DNA of 64,000 nt from positions 50,475,741 through 50,539,740 of the forward strand of contig CM041465.1 in NCBI GenBank assembly GCA_023213395.1. The letters run 5' to 3'. The stretch is from Cycas panzhihuaensis (Eukaryota; Cycadophyta). Positions within the stretch are counted from its first letter, which is position 1. Every line of letters starts with the position of its first letter. A program made the translations under genes and the position numbers. Below are positions 1-9,399 of this stretch, in pieces. The notes under the pieces were generated by a model that was given only the letters and a program-made list of their open reading frames with translations, made no database searches and was not told the origin of the DNA.

Positions 1-360
1 TTTGGTTTGCTTTGGATGTTGCCTGGATTCCTCTGAAATGGCCATATTTGGTTAGGTGATCGATCATGACAAAAATTGCATTTTTACCTTCTGATTTGGG
101 GAGCCCTTTTATGGAATCCATTGAAATTTCTTCCTATTTTTGTTCTAGCATATACAGTAGTTGGAGTAATCCAAGGGTCTTCATGCATTCGCTCCTGTTT
201 CGTTGACATATATCACATTCTAAAACAAATTTGTGGATGTCCACTTTCATTCTTTTTTAAAAAGGTGTATTCTAGATTTGGTGATAAATCTTGTCAATCC
301 TTATGTGTTCTTGGAGTGGAATGGGCTTCGTGGAGGATTTTTGTTTAGAGTGTAGATGTA
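1..360 (-). pseudogene. gypsy-1 integrase fragment (N-terminal half)
   Basis: On the minus strand this encodes the zinc-binding to early catalytic part of a Ty3/gypsy integrase, which inserts element cDNA into the chromosome. Near position 110 the reading gives the GLPKSEGK motif, then a DHLTKY-type segment with the first catalytic Asp region. A better preserved copy of the same stretch lies in gypsy-2 at 9995-10207. The HHCC-like part lies around 200-350 and contains stops. The rest of the integrase lies beyond the left edge. It is not functional. Family assignment rests on collinearity with the neighbouring RNase H and RT and with gypsy-2. Confidence 0.8.
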
Positions 361-619
361 GTTGGTACTAACATTAGGTTACCTTTGAGTTCATATTTGA
401 TTGCTTCTCTGGCATGAATTTTTCGTAGTGCTTTCTAGGACATTGCGTTGCCCGGATATTCTTGAATTAGCTCTTTGATCTAACTTGGAGTAGCAATTGA
501 AATTGCCTACATGGATATATCCTTTTGCTTGGGGCCATCGTTGGGGATTCTTGATAGTGCGTCTACAATGGCATTTTCTTTTTTCTTTTTGTAAATGATG
601 TTGAAATCAAACGTTTGAA

Positions 620-990
620 GTTTACTAACTTATTTTTTTTGTTCGTTCAATAATGATTTTGATTTAGGAAGTATTTGAGGCTATTATGATCGATCTTGAC
701 TACAAATTTGCTCTCTAGTAAGTATTGCTGCCATTGGTGTATAGTGTGCATGGTTGCCAACATTTCCTTCTTGTAAATGGGTTTCAATCGCTCCCTTGCA
801 TTCAACTTGTGACTTTCATATGTTAATGGTTGATTGTCTTGGAGAAGCACAACTCCTAATCCTACTCTTGATGTGTCACATTCCAAAATAAATGATCAGT
901 TAAAATCTAGCATTGCAAGTTCTGGGGCTATCACCATGGCTATCTTCAATCTTTGATACGTTTCCTTGGTCAGTTGGCTTTATGTGAATG
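620..990 (-). pseudogene. gypsy-1 RNase H domain remnant
   Basis: The minus strand reads as the RNase H-like domain that follows gypsy reverse transcriptase. Visible are the ECDTSRVGLGVVLLQ motif (family form: CDAS..G.G.VL.Q), the YESHKLNARE segment, and HNSLKYFLNQ near the end (family form: TDH.SL..L). It degrades the RNA strand of the RNA/DNA hybrid in active elements. The frame is open at 647-886 and decays on both sides. The same region occurs in gypsy-2 at about 10730-11050. It is a relic within a continuous minus-strand pol. Confidence 0.85.
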
Positions 991-1029
991 CATCCTTTTT
1001 TGTTAGATTGGTTTATGGCATTGCAATGT

Positions 1030-1775
1030 GGGTGTATCTTTTAATAAATTGTTGTAGGAACCCGACGATGCCTAAGAAACTTCTTACACGTTACATTTTT
1101 TGATGTGGACCATTCCATGATTGATTGGACCTTTTTTGGATCCATTTTGACACCCTCTTCTGTGATAAAGTGTCCAAGGTATTCCAATTTGTTTGTTCGA
1201 AGGTGCATTTGCAAAAACGTGGTTGTGTTCTAACACTTGTAGCATGGCCTTGATGTGCTTTGAATGTTCTTCTTAGGTTGGACTGTAGATCAAAATGTCA
1301 TCAAAGAATACTAGCATAAATTTGCGTAAGAAGGGATTGAGTACCTTGTTCATTGTGCTCTAGAGTGTGGCCAAAACATTGGTTAAGCCAAATGGCATAA
1401 CGCGGAATTCAAGTAACCCTTCGTGGGTGCAGAAGGTTGTTTTGTATACATTTTCTATCTTAATGTAGATATGATAATATTGTGAACATAGGTCGATTTT
1501 TGAAAAATACTTAAACTCCATGTAGTTCATCTAGTAAGTTGTCTATTCAAGGAATTGGGTATTTGTTTTTGACTATGAGCCTATTGAGTCTTCGGTGGTT
1601 GATACATATATGATATGACCTATCTTTCTTCTGGCTTAATATAACTGACAATGCGAAGGGGCTAGAGCTGGGGGTAATGTATCCTTTTTGTAAGAGCTCC
1701 TATTTAATCCGTTTGATCTCTTTCTTGAAGTGATATGGGTGTTAGTATGGTTGGATGTTTACTGGTGTTGCTCTC
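1030..1775 (-). pseudogene. gypsy-1 reverse transcriptase remnant
   Basis: This is the minus-strand Ty3/gypsy RT palm and fingers. The catalytic box reads LVFFDDILIY at about 1290-1330, so both aspartates of the FxDD motif are still encoded. Around 1380-1500 the peptides match the THEGLFKF..MPF and KIDL..GYY blocks that are cleaner in gypsy-2 at 11389-11766. Several frameshifts and stops break it. Unlike the gypsy-2 copy, this RT is not interrupted by another element, so it shows the pre-insertion state of the copia-3 target (CAATGCGAAGGGGCTAG near 1651). Confidence 0.85.
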
Positions 1776-1784
1776 GATGTTAAC

Positions 1785-2513
1785 TCAATGTGGTGCTCGC
1801 ATCCTTGGTTTTGGGGGTAACCCATGGGGTGGTTTCTCAATGATTTTATTGTGTTGATCAACAAGGGTTTGTACTTCAATTGGAATATCCTCCAACAAGA
1901 TCTTGTAGCACATCATCAGGTATGAGGCAGTGTTTTTCCTTAACAATTTCTTCATACAGTGTGACATCACTAGCTAAGTTGGTGGTGTGGGTGGAACCTG
2001 CAATTTAAACCTACATCCTTTCTAAAAATAATTCATGAAATAAATCCTATAGTTAGTAACAATGTTCCCTAGATTTTGTAACCATTGAATCCCAAGGACC
2101 ATGTCAAGTCCTCTTATTGGCACGAGGAACATGCATGTAGTTGTAGAATGATTGGCTATTTGTAGGTACACTTTATGGCAATGTCCTCTACATGGCATAC
2201 TCTTCTCGTTAGCGATAGCAATCTAGAATACGTTGAGTGGTTGAATGGGTAGGCCTAATTTTTTCACCTTTGATGATGAAATTATGAGTCCTATTGTTGT
2301 TTGCTAGGATTGATATTTTTGTTTTTTTCCTAGAATTTTAGTGTTTGAGGGGTGTTGACCTTCCTTGTAATTGCTTGCAATGACATCTGCATATTTTTGG
2401 TGTCCATCTTAAGTAATTCCTCGATTCTCGATTTGCTAGTTTCGGGTTGTGGCCCTTCTTTTTGAATTCGTCTAGGTTATTTGTGTCCTCATTGTTGATC
2501 ATGAGTATATGAA
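1785..2513 (-). pseudogene. gypsy-1 protease region and gag C-terminus remnant
   Basis: An open frame at 1785-1970 encodes the linker before RT, with PPHGLPPKP resembling the conserved GLPP motif upstream of chromovirus RT. Positions about 2000-2340 align base for base with the gypsy-2 protease region at 17300-17640. Positions about 2350-2513 align with the gag C-terminus at about 17655-17823. The homology stops abruptly at 2513 and resumes at 8640 (gypsy-2 equivalent 17868). The element is therefore split here by copia-1, with about 45 bp missing. Confidence 0.75.
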
Positions 2514-3029
2514 AAGAGTGGATCTATCCTTCATCTCCATGCACTAAACACAAAGGCAAACATGGGAGCAAGAGAGATTTGAGAGAAAGAAAGTAGCTCT
2601 CACAAAATGGGGAGATAAAAGAATGAATATGAAGGAAGCAAGCTCTGAGTCTAGTTTGCAGCACAAAAATCGGCACTCCATTTCATTATCATGGGAGAAA
2701 GTTATTGCTGATTTAGTGAAGACTACTATTTTTTATGTATTTAAAAAAAAAAAAAGTGAATAAAATTTTCTTCCTTCTTTTTATAAGGCTTAAAAGCCCA
2801 TTCTAAAAGTAGGAGAAAAGCACTTGGATCAGAGTAATATCTGGTGTCCTCACTCACTTCTTAGCATTACATTTCAACACTCCAAAATCACTTAAAGCAA
2901 GCACTCCAAAAGCACTCCAAGCAAGTATTCTATTTTCACTTAAATATACATTTGATGCAATTCGATAATCTTCACTCTTCCTAAAAGGAACGCATCACGT
3001 ATGCTATTTTTTGCCATCTTGTGCCTGTT
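2514..3029 (+). other. Left end of copia-1: possible degraded 5' LTR and leader
   Basis: There is no coding sequence. The stretch is AT-rich, with a 13-base A run near 2742. At 2825 the bases TGGATCAGAG resemble the initiator Met-tRNA primer site with one T missing. They follow a CA plus a two-base spacer, the same spacing as in copia-2. Inference: 2514-2822 may be the 5' LTR. No matching LTR remains after the copia-1 coding region, and this stretch does not resemble the copia-2 LTR, so the call is weak. Confidence 0.35.
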
Positions 3030-3560
3030 CACACACTCGCCAAGGTTGAGATATCTTGGTTGGCAGAATGGCGTGCTATAAAGGAGGTGTGTGTTTCAAG
3101 TTGGGACTGGACTAAATCAGAATATTGGTGAGGTTTGGTTAGCTATACCATCATGCCTCAATCAGGGATCATCCTGATAACCAACCGAGAAAACTAAAAT
3201 TTTAATACAAGATTAAAATATACCCGATCCAATATCCGTCATAGCCATGGGTATGCACGTACCACTCTTTAGAGGAGGTATATAGCTGTTCATTGGTGAA
3301 CTGGGTGAGGATTGGGAGTACTTGGGCTCCGTTGTGACTTGGATTTCATCACCAAGCACAATTGCGGGTATCGCGGGTGAAGGCCAACTTAATTCTACTA
3401 GAAGCCTATGCATCCCTTCAACAGCTTCAACTACATGTTGGACACAATTTAGAGGTTATTGGGTTGATTACGCATCCTACATTTGCGTTTCAAGTTGTAT
3501 ACACCCAATGATGTCAGTTTTTATATTGGTCTACAATCTTGTATATTGATCACTTACTTA
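3030..3560 (+). other. copia-1 untranslated leader, conserved with copia-2
   Basis: This non-coding leader is recognisable as the reverse complement of copia-2 around 53700-54110. Shared blocks include CACTCGCC AAGGTTGA near 3033, the AATCAGGGATCATCCTGATAA block near 3156, and TGAACTGGGTGAGGATTGG near 3296. Open frames that appear here on either strand have no family resemblance and are treated as chance. The long leader upstream of gag may hold packaging or translation signals; that is inference. Confidence 0.65.
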
Positions 3561-3569
3561 TTTGTAAAA

Positions 3570-3862
3570 AGTGATCCGTAGTGTAATCATAATCATAGTG
3601 CTTCTCATATTCCTATTGCGTCAAGTTAATATTTGCCACAAGTGTTGGTCGTCAATTTTCATCATAGTGCTTCTCATATTCTTGCTGCGTCAGGTTAATA
3701 TTTGTCACAAGTGTTAGTGGCCAATTTTCATCATAGTGCTTCTCATATTCCTGTTGCGTCAAGTTAATATTTGTCACAAGTGTTAGTGGCCAATTTTCAT
3801 CATAGTACTTCTCATATCCCTGCAGTGTCAGGTTAATATTTGTCACAAGTGTTGGTGACTTT
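3570..3862 (+). repeat. 69-bp tandem repeat, about four copies, in the copia-1 leader
   Basis: A 69-base unit beginning CACAAGTGTTAGTGGCCAAT and ending AAGTTAATATTTGT is repeated head to tail about four times with a few substitutions. The segment AATTTTCATCATAGTGCTTC recurs at about 69-bp spacing. The period divides by three, so the minus strand shows an open repetitive peptide, but gag lies on the plus strand and this frame is almost certainly not a gene. Copia-2 has one related CACTGACACTTGTG site at the same place in its leader, so the array looks like an expansion specific to this copy. Confidence 0.9.
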
Positions 3863-4018
3863 TCTCTAAGTTGCTCCCTTTATTTTTGAGCAACCATTCT
3901 CACTTCTTCCTTCTGCTGCACTACTTTATTGCATCTCCCATTTGTAAACGGTGATTGGTCATTTATTGTCATTACTTTTATAGTCCCTTGTTCATTTCTT
4001 CCCTTCTCAAAATATATC

Positions 4019-5182
4019 ATGTCTTCATAGTTCGAGCAAAATGTGAACTGCATTCTAAAAGGGAAAGAAAATTGGGAAATGTGGTTCACTGGTGTCAGAA
4101 ATGCTACAAAGTATGAAGGTCTGTGGAGAGATCTCTTGCAACCTACACCATCTGTTGCAGCTACAACTACCTCAGCTGCTTCTTGAGGAGGTGTTCCAAC
4201 TGCTACCACTGAAGCTGCAGCTAAATGCCAATGGGAACTTGATGATGATAAAATCCGTGTAGGAATATTACTTGTCAATGATTATTCCCTGCGTAATATC
4301 ATTGATGAAGCTGTACATGATACATCATGGAAAGTTTTTGAAGTTTTTAAGAAGAATTTTGACGCTAAATCAAGCTTAGAATTTGTTTACTTAGTGCTGA
4401 TGAACAAATTGAAAATGCAGAAAGGACATGCAAGTGAGACAATCAATCTCCTTTGTCTAATCAAGCAAGCAATTGATAAAAATTTTAAAACTCAACGTAT
4501 TACATGGGCTTTCTTGATTCAGTCATGTCTCCATATCCCAAATTATAAAAATCTATTGGGAAGTCTTCAATCTAGTGGCACTTTGAAGACCCTAAACTTT
4601 GAGGCTCTTGCTAATAAGTTCATTGAATTTGATAAGACCTTTGATACCAACTTTGTCACTATATCAGATCCAGTTGATGCTGCTTTCGAAGTGGAAGAAG
4701 ATCTTTGTTATACCAAAAATCAAGGTCAATACTCTCGTAGAGGTGGTAATTCCCGTGGAAGAGGAAGGGTTAGACAACAAGGACAACGTCCTCTTGGTCA
4801 ATAGGCTCCTCAACTCCAACAAAAGCAGTCTCAAGGCCAAGCCCAAAATAATCAACCTGGACCTAGATCTAGTAATTAGAGACAATTCGACCAGCCCAAT
4901 ACTTCTTATGGGATTGGAAATCAAACAATTGTGTGTCAAAGGTGTAATAGAAAAGGACATTATGCTAAAAATTACAGAACTGCCACCAACAAACTACCAA
5001 GTTATCAACAACGCCATGGTGCACATAATGTTGATAATACTTCTTTTGAAGATGCTTTTGGTGGAACGCAATTTGCTCATGGACACCTTCAAAGAATTAG
5101 GACCACTTCATCAAATGTTATTGATAGATCCACTAAGTATATTGAGGCTCATTGTGGCTTCACCACTTGGAGTTGCAAATAG
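4019..5182 (+). pseudogene. gag: copia-1 gag with zinc knuckle (four in-frame stops)
   Basis: This is the nucleocapsid precursor of a Ty1/copia element. The start ATG at 4019 is chosen because it aligns with the copia-2 start (MSTNF..): here MSS, a stop, then FEQNVNC. One frame runs unbroken by shifts for about 387 codons, with stops at 4028, 4184, 4802 and 4877. Recognisable are the KGKENWEMWF block, RITWAFLIQS, FDKTFDTNF, an Arg/Gly-rich basic tail near 4735-4790, and the CCHC motif CQRCNRKGHYAKNY near 4934, where the final Cys has become Tyr. The protein would coat element RNA in the cytoplasm. Decay is by point mutation. Confidence 0.9.
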
Positions 5183-5184
5183 TG

Positions 5185-5678
5185 CCACCTCAAATACTTC
5201 ATTGTGGATCATGGATACTAGAGCAACACAACACATGACTTGTCATCGCCAGTTCTTTCAAGATTTTGACTCTGATGTTCGTGGTGTTGTACACATGGCT
5301 GCCAAATCATTTTAGCCAGTTGAAGGACTTGGAACTCTTTGCTTGAAACTCCCAGGCCTTCTAGATTTTACACTTGTTGATGTTTTATATATTCTTGCTT
5401 TGAAGCAGAAACTGCTCTCCCTGCCCCCCCTTGTCTCTCGTGGATTTGATCTGAGTGTAACTGCAAATAATCAAACTCTTTGTGTCATTCACCCTCCTTC
5501 AAGTGCTGTGGTTATGACTGAAATTCTTGATGGCAAACTTTTTTCCCTAACTGGCTTACCATCCTCTGAAGCCAACTATGTTAATGATGACTCTGCTTTT
5601 ACCACAACCCTGACTCCTCAAAAGTTGTCCCAAGCGGCTGTATGGCATGCTCGTATGGGCCGTATATTGATCGTTTAA
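5185..5678 (+). pseudogene. copia-1 protease and pre-integrase region
   Basis: This lies in the +1 frame relative to gag. The protease active site reads WIMDTRATQHM near 5206, against the family's D-S/T-G-A; the glycine of the catalytic triad is Arg, so the aspartic protease would be dead. Downstream are LVDVLYILALKQKLLSL (family: VL.VP.L..NLLS) and SRGFDLS. The pre-integrase start AVWHARMG lies near 5636 (family: LWH.R.GH). Reading returns to the gag frame at about 5660 through a one-base shift. There is one stop near 5314. Confidence 0.85.
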
Positions 5679-6505
5679 GAGAGCTACATGCCACTCTTCC
5701 TAGTATGCCTAGGCTCTCCTCTAAGCCCTTCAAATGTGAAGCATGTATCATTGCCAAATCTCAAAGACAACCCTTTTCTCGTAGTCAGTGGAAATCTAGC
5801 CAACCTTTGCAGCTTGTACACTCAGATATATGCGGTCCTATGCCCATCCCATCTCTCAAATAGAAGTGGTAATATATTACTTTCATTGATGATTTTACCA
5901 AGAAAGTATGGATTGCTTTTTTTGCAAAGAAAGATGAATCTTTTTTCATATTTCAAGTTTTCAAGGTCCGCGTGGAAAATGAATCTGGATTCAAGATCAA
6001 AATACTCAGGACTGACAATGGTGGCGAGTACACATCCAATGAGTTTGAATCATACCTACGTCAACATGGAATCAAACATCAGACCACTGTTGCAGGTACA
6101 CCCCAGCAAAATGGAGTTGCCGAGCGCATGAATAGGACCATCATGAACATGGCTCGTGCTATGCTGGTATATAAGAATGTCCCTGTCTATCTTTGGGGTA
6201 AGGCTATCTGGACTACTGTGTATTGCATCAACACTATTAGTTCCTCCAAGCTCGGCCCCTCTCCACATGAAATGTAGTATGGACAAACCTCCTCTATCTC
6301 CCACCTCAAAATTTTTGGCTCTACTTGTTACGCTCACATTCTGGAGGAACATAAAAACAAGCTCCAAGATAGAGCCATCAAAGGAATCTTTGTTGAATAC
6401 CCTATGGACAAAAAGGGGTACAAGGTTTTCATAACTTCACAACGCAAAATCATCATCACTAGAGATGTTATCTTTGCAGAGACTGAAGATCAATCACTCT
6501 CACTT
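5642..6505 (+). pseudogene. copia-1 integrase
   Basis: In the gag frame. The zinc-binding end shows CEACIIAKSQRQPFSRS near 5730, then LVHSDICGPMPIPS. The catalytic core has ITFIDDFTKKVW (first Asp), ILRTDNGGEYTSNEFESY near 6000 (second Asp) and PQQNGVAERMNRTIMNMARA near 6100 (Glu), so the D,D-E triad is encoded. The core domain continues to FGSTCYAHI and KGIFVEYPMDKKGYKVF up to about 6450. Stops occur at 5861 and 6275. After about 6505 the linker towards RT is broken by stops and shifts. Confidence 0.9.
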
Positions 6506-6885
6506 GCCTTCATACTGATTTAATGATGCTACTGAATTTGATGTCCAGATTCCAAAATTTAGGGGGGGAGATGCTCAATAGTTGCTCAAAATCTTGGAAT
6601 TTGATTAAAGCCCCAGAGGATACAAGCTGTGACTTCCAGCCAATGTGTATACATTCACCACCATCATTTGCAAAAAACCAAGTTGACAAAGGCAAAGCCA
6701 TAGCAGAAGGATGATTTTCTCCAACATTTGTGGCTGGCCCATCTTCTCCAACATTGTCAACTTCCTCCATGCCAAACATTTCGCATGATCCTTTTCAGGA
6801 TCAAATTGAAGACCAGGAGGCTATGGAAATGAAAACATCATTCCCAACTTGAGGTTTTCGTGAAGCCTACCAGCTACACAAGGAC

Positions 6886-7840
6886 ATGCGACCAGATGAG
6901 GTAGGCAAAATTGGCACTAGAAGTGCCCATAGAGCAAGGGTGCATGAATCACTTTTCGTTGAGCTTGAACCAACAGAACTGCACCTTGCTCTTAATGAAG
7001 AGCCCTTAACGTACCAAGAAGCTGTAAAGCATGCAACTTGGAGAAATGCCATGAACAGACAGTACCAATCTCTTATCAAGAACGATACATGGGAGCTTGT
7101 TGATCTACCACTTGGAAGAAAGGTAGTTCAAAACAAATGGGTTACATGGGAGCTTGTTGATCTACCACTTGGAAGAAAGGTAGTTCAAAACAAATGGGTG
7201 TTTAAAAACAAGTACAGATCAGATAACACCCGAGGAAAAGACAAGGCGAGGTTGGTAGCAAAAGAATTCATGCAAAGGGAAGGCATCGACTACACTGAAA
7301 TCTTTGCTCCTACAACCAAGTGGCCTACAATTAGAACTCTTATAGCCTTGGCTACTCAACAGGGTTGGAAAATCCACCAACTCGATGTTAAGACCGCATT
7401 TTTCAATGGGGACCTTAAAGAAGAAATTTACATGGCTCAGTCAGAAGGATACGAGATTGTTGGTCAGGAGCATAAAGTTTGCAGGCTCAGAAATTCCTTG
7501 TATGGCGTAAAGCAAGCCCCTCGTGCTTGGTTTACCAAGTTGTTTGAAAGAATGAGGCAACTTGGATATGAGGTTTGTGACTATCAAGATATTGATGTAA
7601 CATTATTTATCAAACGCCAGAATGATAAAGTCACTTACCTCTTAATCTTTGTGGATGATATGCTAATAACGGAGAATAATGAATAGGTAATCGGCCAATT
7701 GGATAAGGACCTTGCTAAAACTTTTGAATTGTCTGACCTCAGGTTGATGAAATATTACTTGGGAATTTAAGTAACTCAAAAGAATGTCAAAATCTCTCTC
7801 CCAAGAAAAATATATCAACGATCTTCTGACAAAGTTTCAG
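6886..7840 (+). pseudogene. copia-1 reverse transcriptase
   Basis: Open from 6886 to 7686. Blocks in order: LTYQEAVKHATWRNAMNRQY, NDTWELVDLP, NKWVFKNKYRSD, KARLVAKEF, GIDYTEIFAPTT, WKIHQLDVKTAFFNGDLKEE, SLYGVKQAPRAWF and FVDDML at about 7648, where the catalytic Asp pair is intact. A 57-bp in-frame duplication (7087-7200) repeats 19 residues of the fingers domain. A TAG stop at 7684 replaces a sense codon within the conserved post-catalytic block, after which the frame continues (LSDLRLMKYYLGI) with further breaks. It copies element RNA into cDNA in intact relatives. Confidence 0.9.
7087..7200 (+). repeat. 57-bp tandem duplication inside copia-1 RT
   Basis: Units 7087-7143 and 7144-7200 are identical except for the last base (GTT against GTG). 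The unit starts ACATGGGAGCTTGTTGATCT and encodes TWELVDLPLGRKVVQNKWV twice in frame. Copia-2 has the segment once at the equivalent site, so it is a copy-specific duplication. Confidence 0.97.
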
Positions 7841-7968
7841 TTGGAAGGTGCTCGACCAATGGATACACCTATGGAACCTAATATTAAACTCTCAACTGAT
7901 GGTGGCACTAGGGAGGCAGACACAACACTCTACAGACAACTTGTACTACCAACACAAGGCTAGATATT

Positions 7969-8541
7969 GTGCACTATGTCGGCATTCTTGCAAGATTCAT
8001 GACAAATCCTAAGCAGAATCATTGGCAAGCTGCAATACGAGTGTTGAAGTACCTGAGGACGACCAACAAATATGGTCTGTTGTATGAAACCAATGCAGAA
8101 TTTAAACTTTATGCATACATAGACTCAGACTTTGCTAGAGATAAAGACACAGGAAAATCTACGTCTGGGTACGTAACATTTCTTGGAACAACACCAATAT
8201 CATGGAGATCCAAACGACAGAAGATAGTTGCAGACTCAACTGCCGAAGCTGAATATATTGCTGTTTCTGAGACAAGCAAGTAGGTGATATGGCTTAGAAA
8301 ATTGTTGAATATATTAAATGCCACCCAAACAAGTTCTATTAGTTTACATATAGATAATCAATCTACAATCCAAATGGCTAAAAATTCTATATTTCATGAT
8401 CGTACCAAACATATAAGTACGAAAGTCCACAGGATTAGAAAACTAGTTCATGATGGTGCAATTCTACTGGAGTATTGGCCCACAGTAGATCAATTTGCCG
8501 ATATCTTCACCAAACCACTGAAGAGGGTGAAGTTTGAATAG
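7969..8541 (+). pseudogene. copia-1 RNase H and pol C-terminus
   Basis: One frame with a single TAG at 8281-8283. Visible: VGILARFMTNP, HWQAAIRVLKYLR, YIDSDFARDKDTGKSTSGY (family: YSDADWAGD..), SWRSKRQKIVADSTAEAEY, then SLHIDNQSTIQMAKN, HDRTKHIS, and the terminal block VDQFADIFTKPLKRVKFE. These are the canonical copia RNase H landmarks in order. The connection from RT (about 7840-7968) is degraded. The stop at 8539-8541 corresponds to the natural end of pol. Confidence 0.92.
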
Positions 8542-8639
8542 TTCCGAAAGTAACTCGGTCTTAGGGCCTCCATCTCTGACTTATTGAAGGAGATGAGAAT
8601 AGAACCATCATACTTTGTCTCATTCGTGAAAACCCCTCC
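8542..8639 (+). other. copia-1 residual 3' untranslated tail
   Basis: Short non-coding tail matching copia-2 at 48780-48890 reversed: the GGGCCTCCATCTC segment, GAAGGAGATG, and CATTCGTGAAAACCCCT. The polypurine tract and 3' LTR that follow in copia-2 are missing. Gypsy-1 sequence begins at once. Confidence 0.65.
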
Positions 8640-8736
8640 ACAATCAAAGCAAATTCCTCTCTTTAGATGTTAGGCCTTAGATAACTTACTTTCTATTGTC
8701 CCTTCTTTCCTCTCTTCTATAAGTGGGGGTTCCAAT
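8640..8736 (-). pseudogene. gypsy-1 gag fragment, right of the copia-1 insertion
   Basis: About 97 bp match gypsy-2 gag at 17868-17960 almost continuously (CAATCAAAGCAA, TTCCTCTCTTTAGATGTT, CTATTGTCCCTTC). This is the piece of gypsy-1 expected just to the right of its break at 2513. The match shows that gypsy-1 and this fragment were once one element. Homology ends near 8736. Confidence 0.8.
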
Positions 8737-8910
8737 AGTTTTGGGCAAGATTGTATGCTAATTTTGGCCCACAGGTTTTTCCAAAACCGCTTTTATATGG
8801 TTATTATTATTATTTTTTTATAATGATTGCTTTTAAATTTTTCACATTTTTTGAAATAATATCATTAATTTTATTCTTTTACAAAGTGGGCTATGGGTCC
8901 TAGTTGCCCT
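8737..8910. other. Unassigned AT-rich spacer
   Basis: No coding sequence or known repeat was recognised. It has a TTATTATTATTATTTTTTTA stretch near 8800. It separates the gypsy-1 gag fragment from the truncated gypsy-2 3' LTR and may be the scar of a deletion or an unidentified insertion. Confidence 0.4.
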
Positions 8911-9152
8911 TAAGGCCGAAAATATGGCAGATTTGTAGCTCAAAAGTGATCTCCAATCCTAGGTTGAATAGCCCTATAAATAAGCAGCCAAAATTCTAAT
9001 TGAGGAAGTCTACTAGAACTACTTAATGAGGTTGGCCAAAGTGTAGGAAACTGCATAACAAGGTCGACCAAAATAAACAATAAAAATTATAAAATGAAGT
9101 TGACCAGACTTAACAATATTGGGGTCAAATTTCTTAGAGTGGAAATGCTACA
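8911..9152 (-). repeat. gypsy-2 3' LTR, truncated
   Basis: It matches 19177-19425 from TTGCCCTTAAGGCCGAAAAT to the terminal TGCTACA (the minus strand starts TGTAGCATTTCC). The left half of the LTR, present in the 5' copy at 18945-19176, is missing, so the outer boundary and the target duplication are lost. Confidence 0.85.
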
Positions 9153-9376
9153 AGCCCCTCCCCTTGTAAATATGCTTTGTCCTTGAAACGTGGGATGGTT
9201 GTGTGTTGTTGGTACCATTCCTCAGACTCCCAAGTTCCTTCTTCGTAATTAAGGGTCTTCCATTTTATTAGGTACTCCCAAATCTCTCTAGAGCATAGCT
9301 TCTTAGTCCATATTTGTGAGATGCCTTTTGGTTCTATGATTATCTTGCCTTCTTTGTTCAGTACTAGCAAATCCAT
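9134..9376 (-). pseudogene. gypsy-2 integrase chromodomain
   Basis: An open frame of 80 codons encodes the C-terminal chromodomain: REIWEYLIKWKTLNYEEGTW then ESEEWYQQH. The aromatic Y..W...W pattern is typical of plant chromoviruses, where the domain directs integration to particular chromatin. The upstream NKEGKIIIEPKGI matches the linker (PE.IL..R) before the chromodomain. The stop lies just inside the 3' LTR. The rest of the integrase to the right is frameshifted. Confidence 0.92.
9153..9165 (-). other. gypsy-2 polypurine tract
   Basis: On the minus strand AAGGGGAGGGGCT lies directly before the TGTAGC start of the 3' LTR. This is the plus-strand priming site. The pol reading frame runs through it and ends 18 bp inside the LTR. 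Confidence 0.8.
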
Positions 9377-9399
9377 TTGAGGGTTGATAGTTTGCCCTA

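Larger units (their letters stand above)
2514..8639 (+). mobile_element. copia-1, degenerate Ty1/copia retrotransposon inserted in gypsy-1
   Basis: Plus-strand copia element with order leader, gag, protease, integrase, RT, RNase H. It is the same family as copia-2: gag, zinc knuckle, integrase, RT, the 5' leader (3030-3450 against 53700-54110 reversed) and the short 3' tail all match. The right boundary is set by gypsy-1 gag sequence resuming at 8640. The 3' LTR appears deleted, because only about 100 bp lie between the pol stop and the gypsy sequence, against about 470 bp in copia-2. Not autonomous. Confidence 0.8.

Noticed and set aside
76-348. 90-codon plus frame with hydrophobic stretches
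   Set aside because: It is antisense to the gypsy-1 integrase; hydrophobicity comes from reversed codons.
3213-3549. Overlapping plus and minus frames of 66-75 codons
   Set aside because: They lie in the leader shared with copia-2, where the frames are not conserved.
3652-3846. Repetitive minus-strand frame with TNINLTQQEYEKHYDEN-type repeats
   Set aside because: It exists because the 69-bp repeat length is a multiple of three. It runs against copia-1 and lies in its leader.
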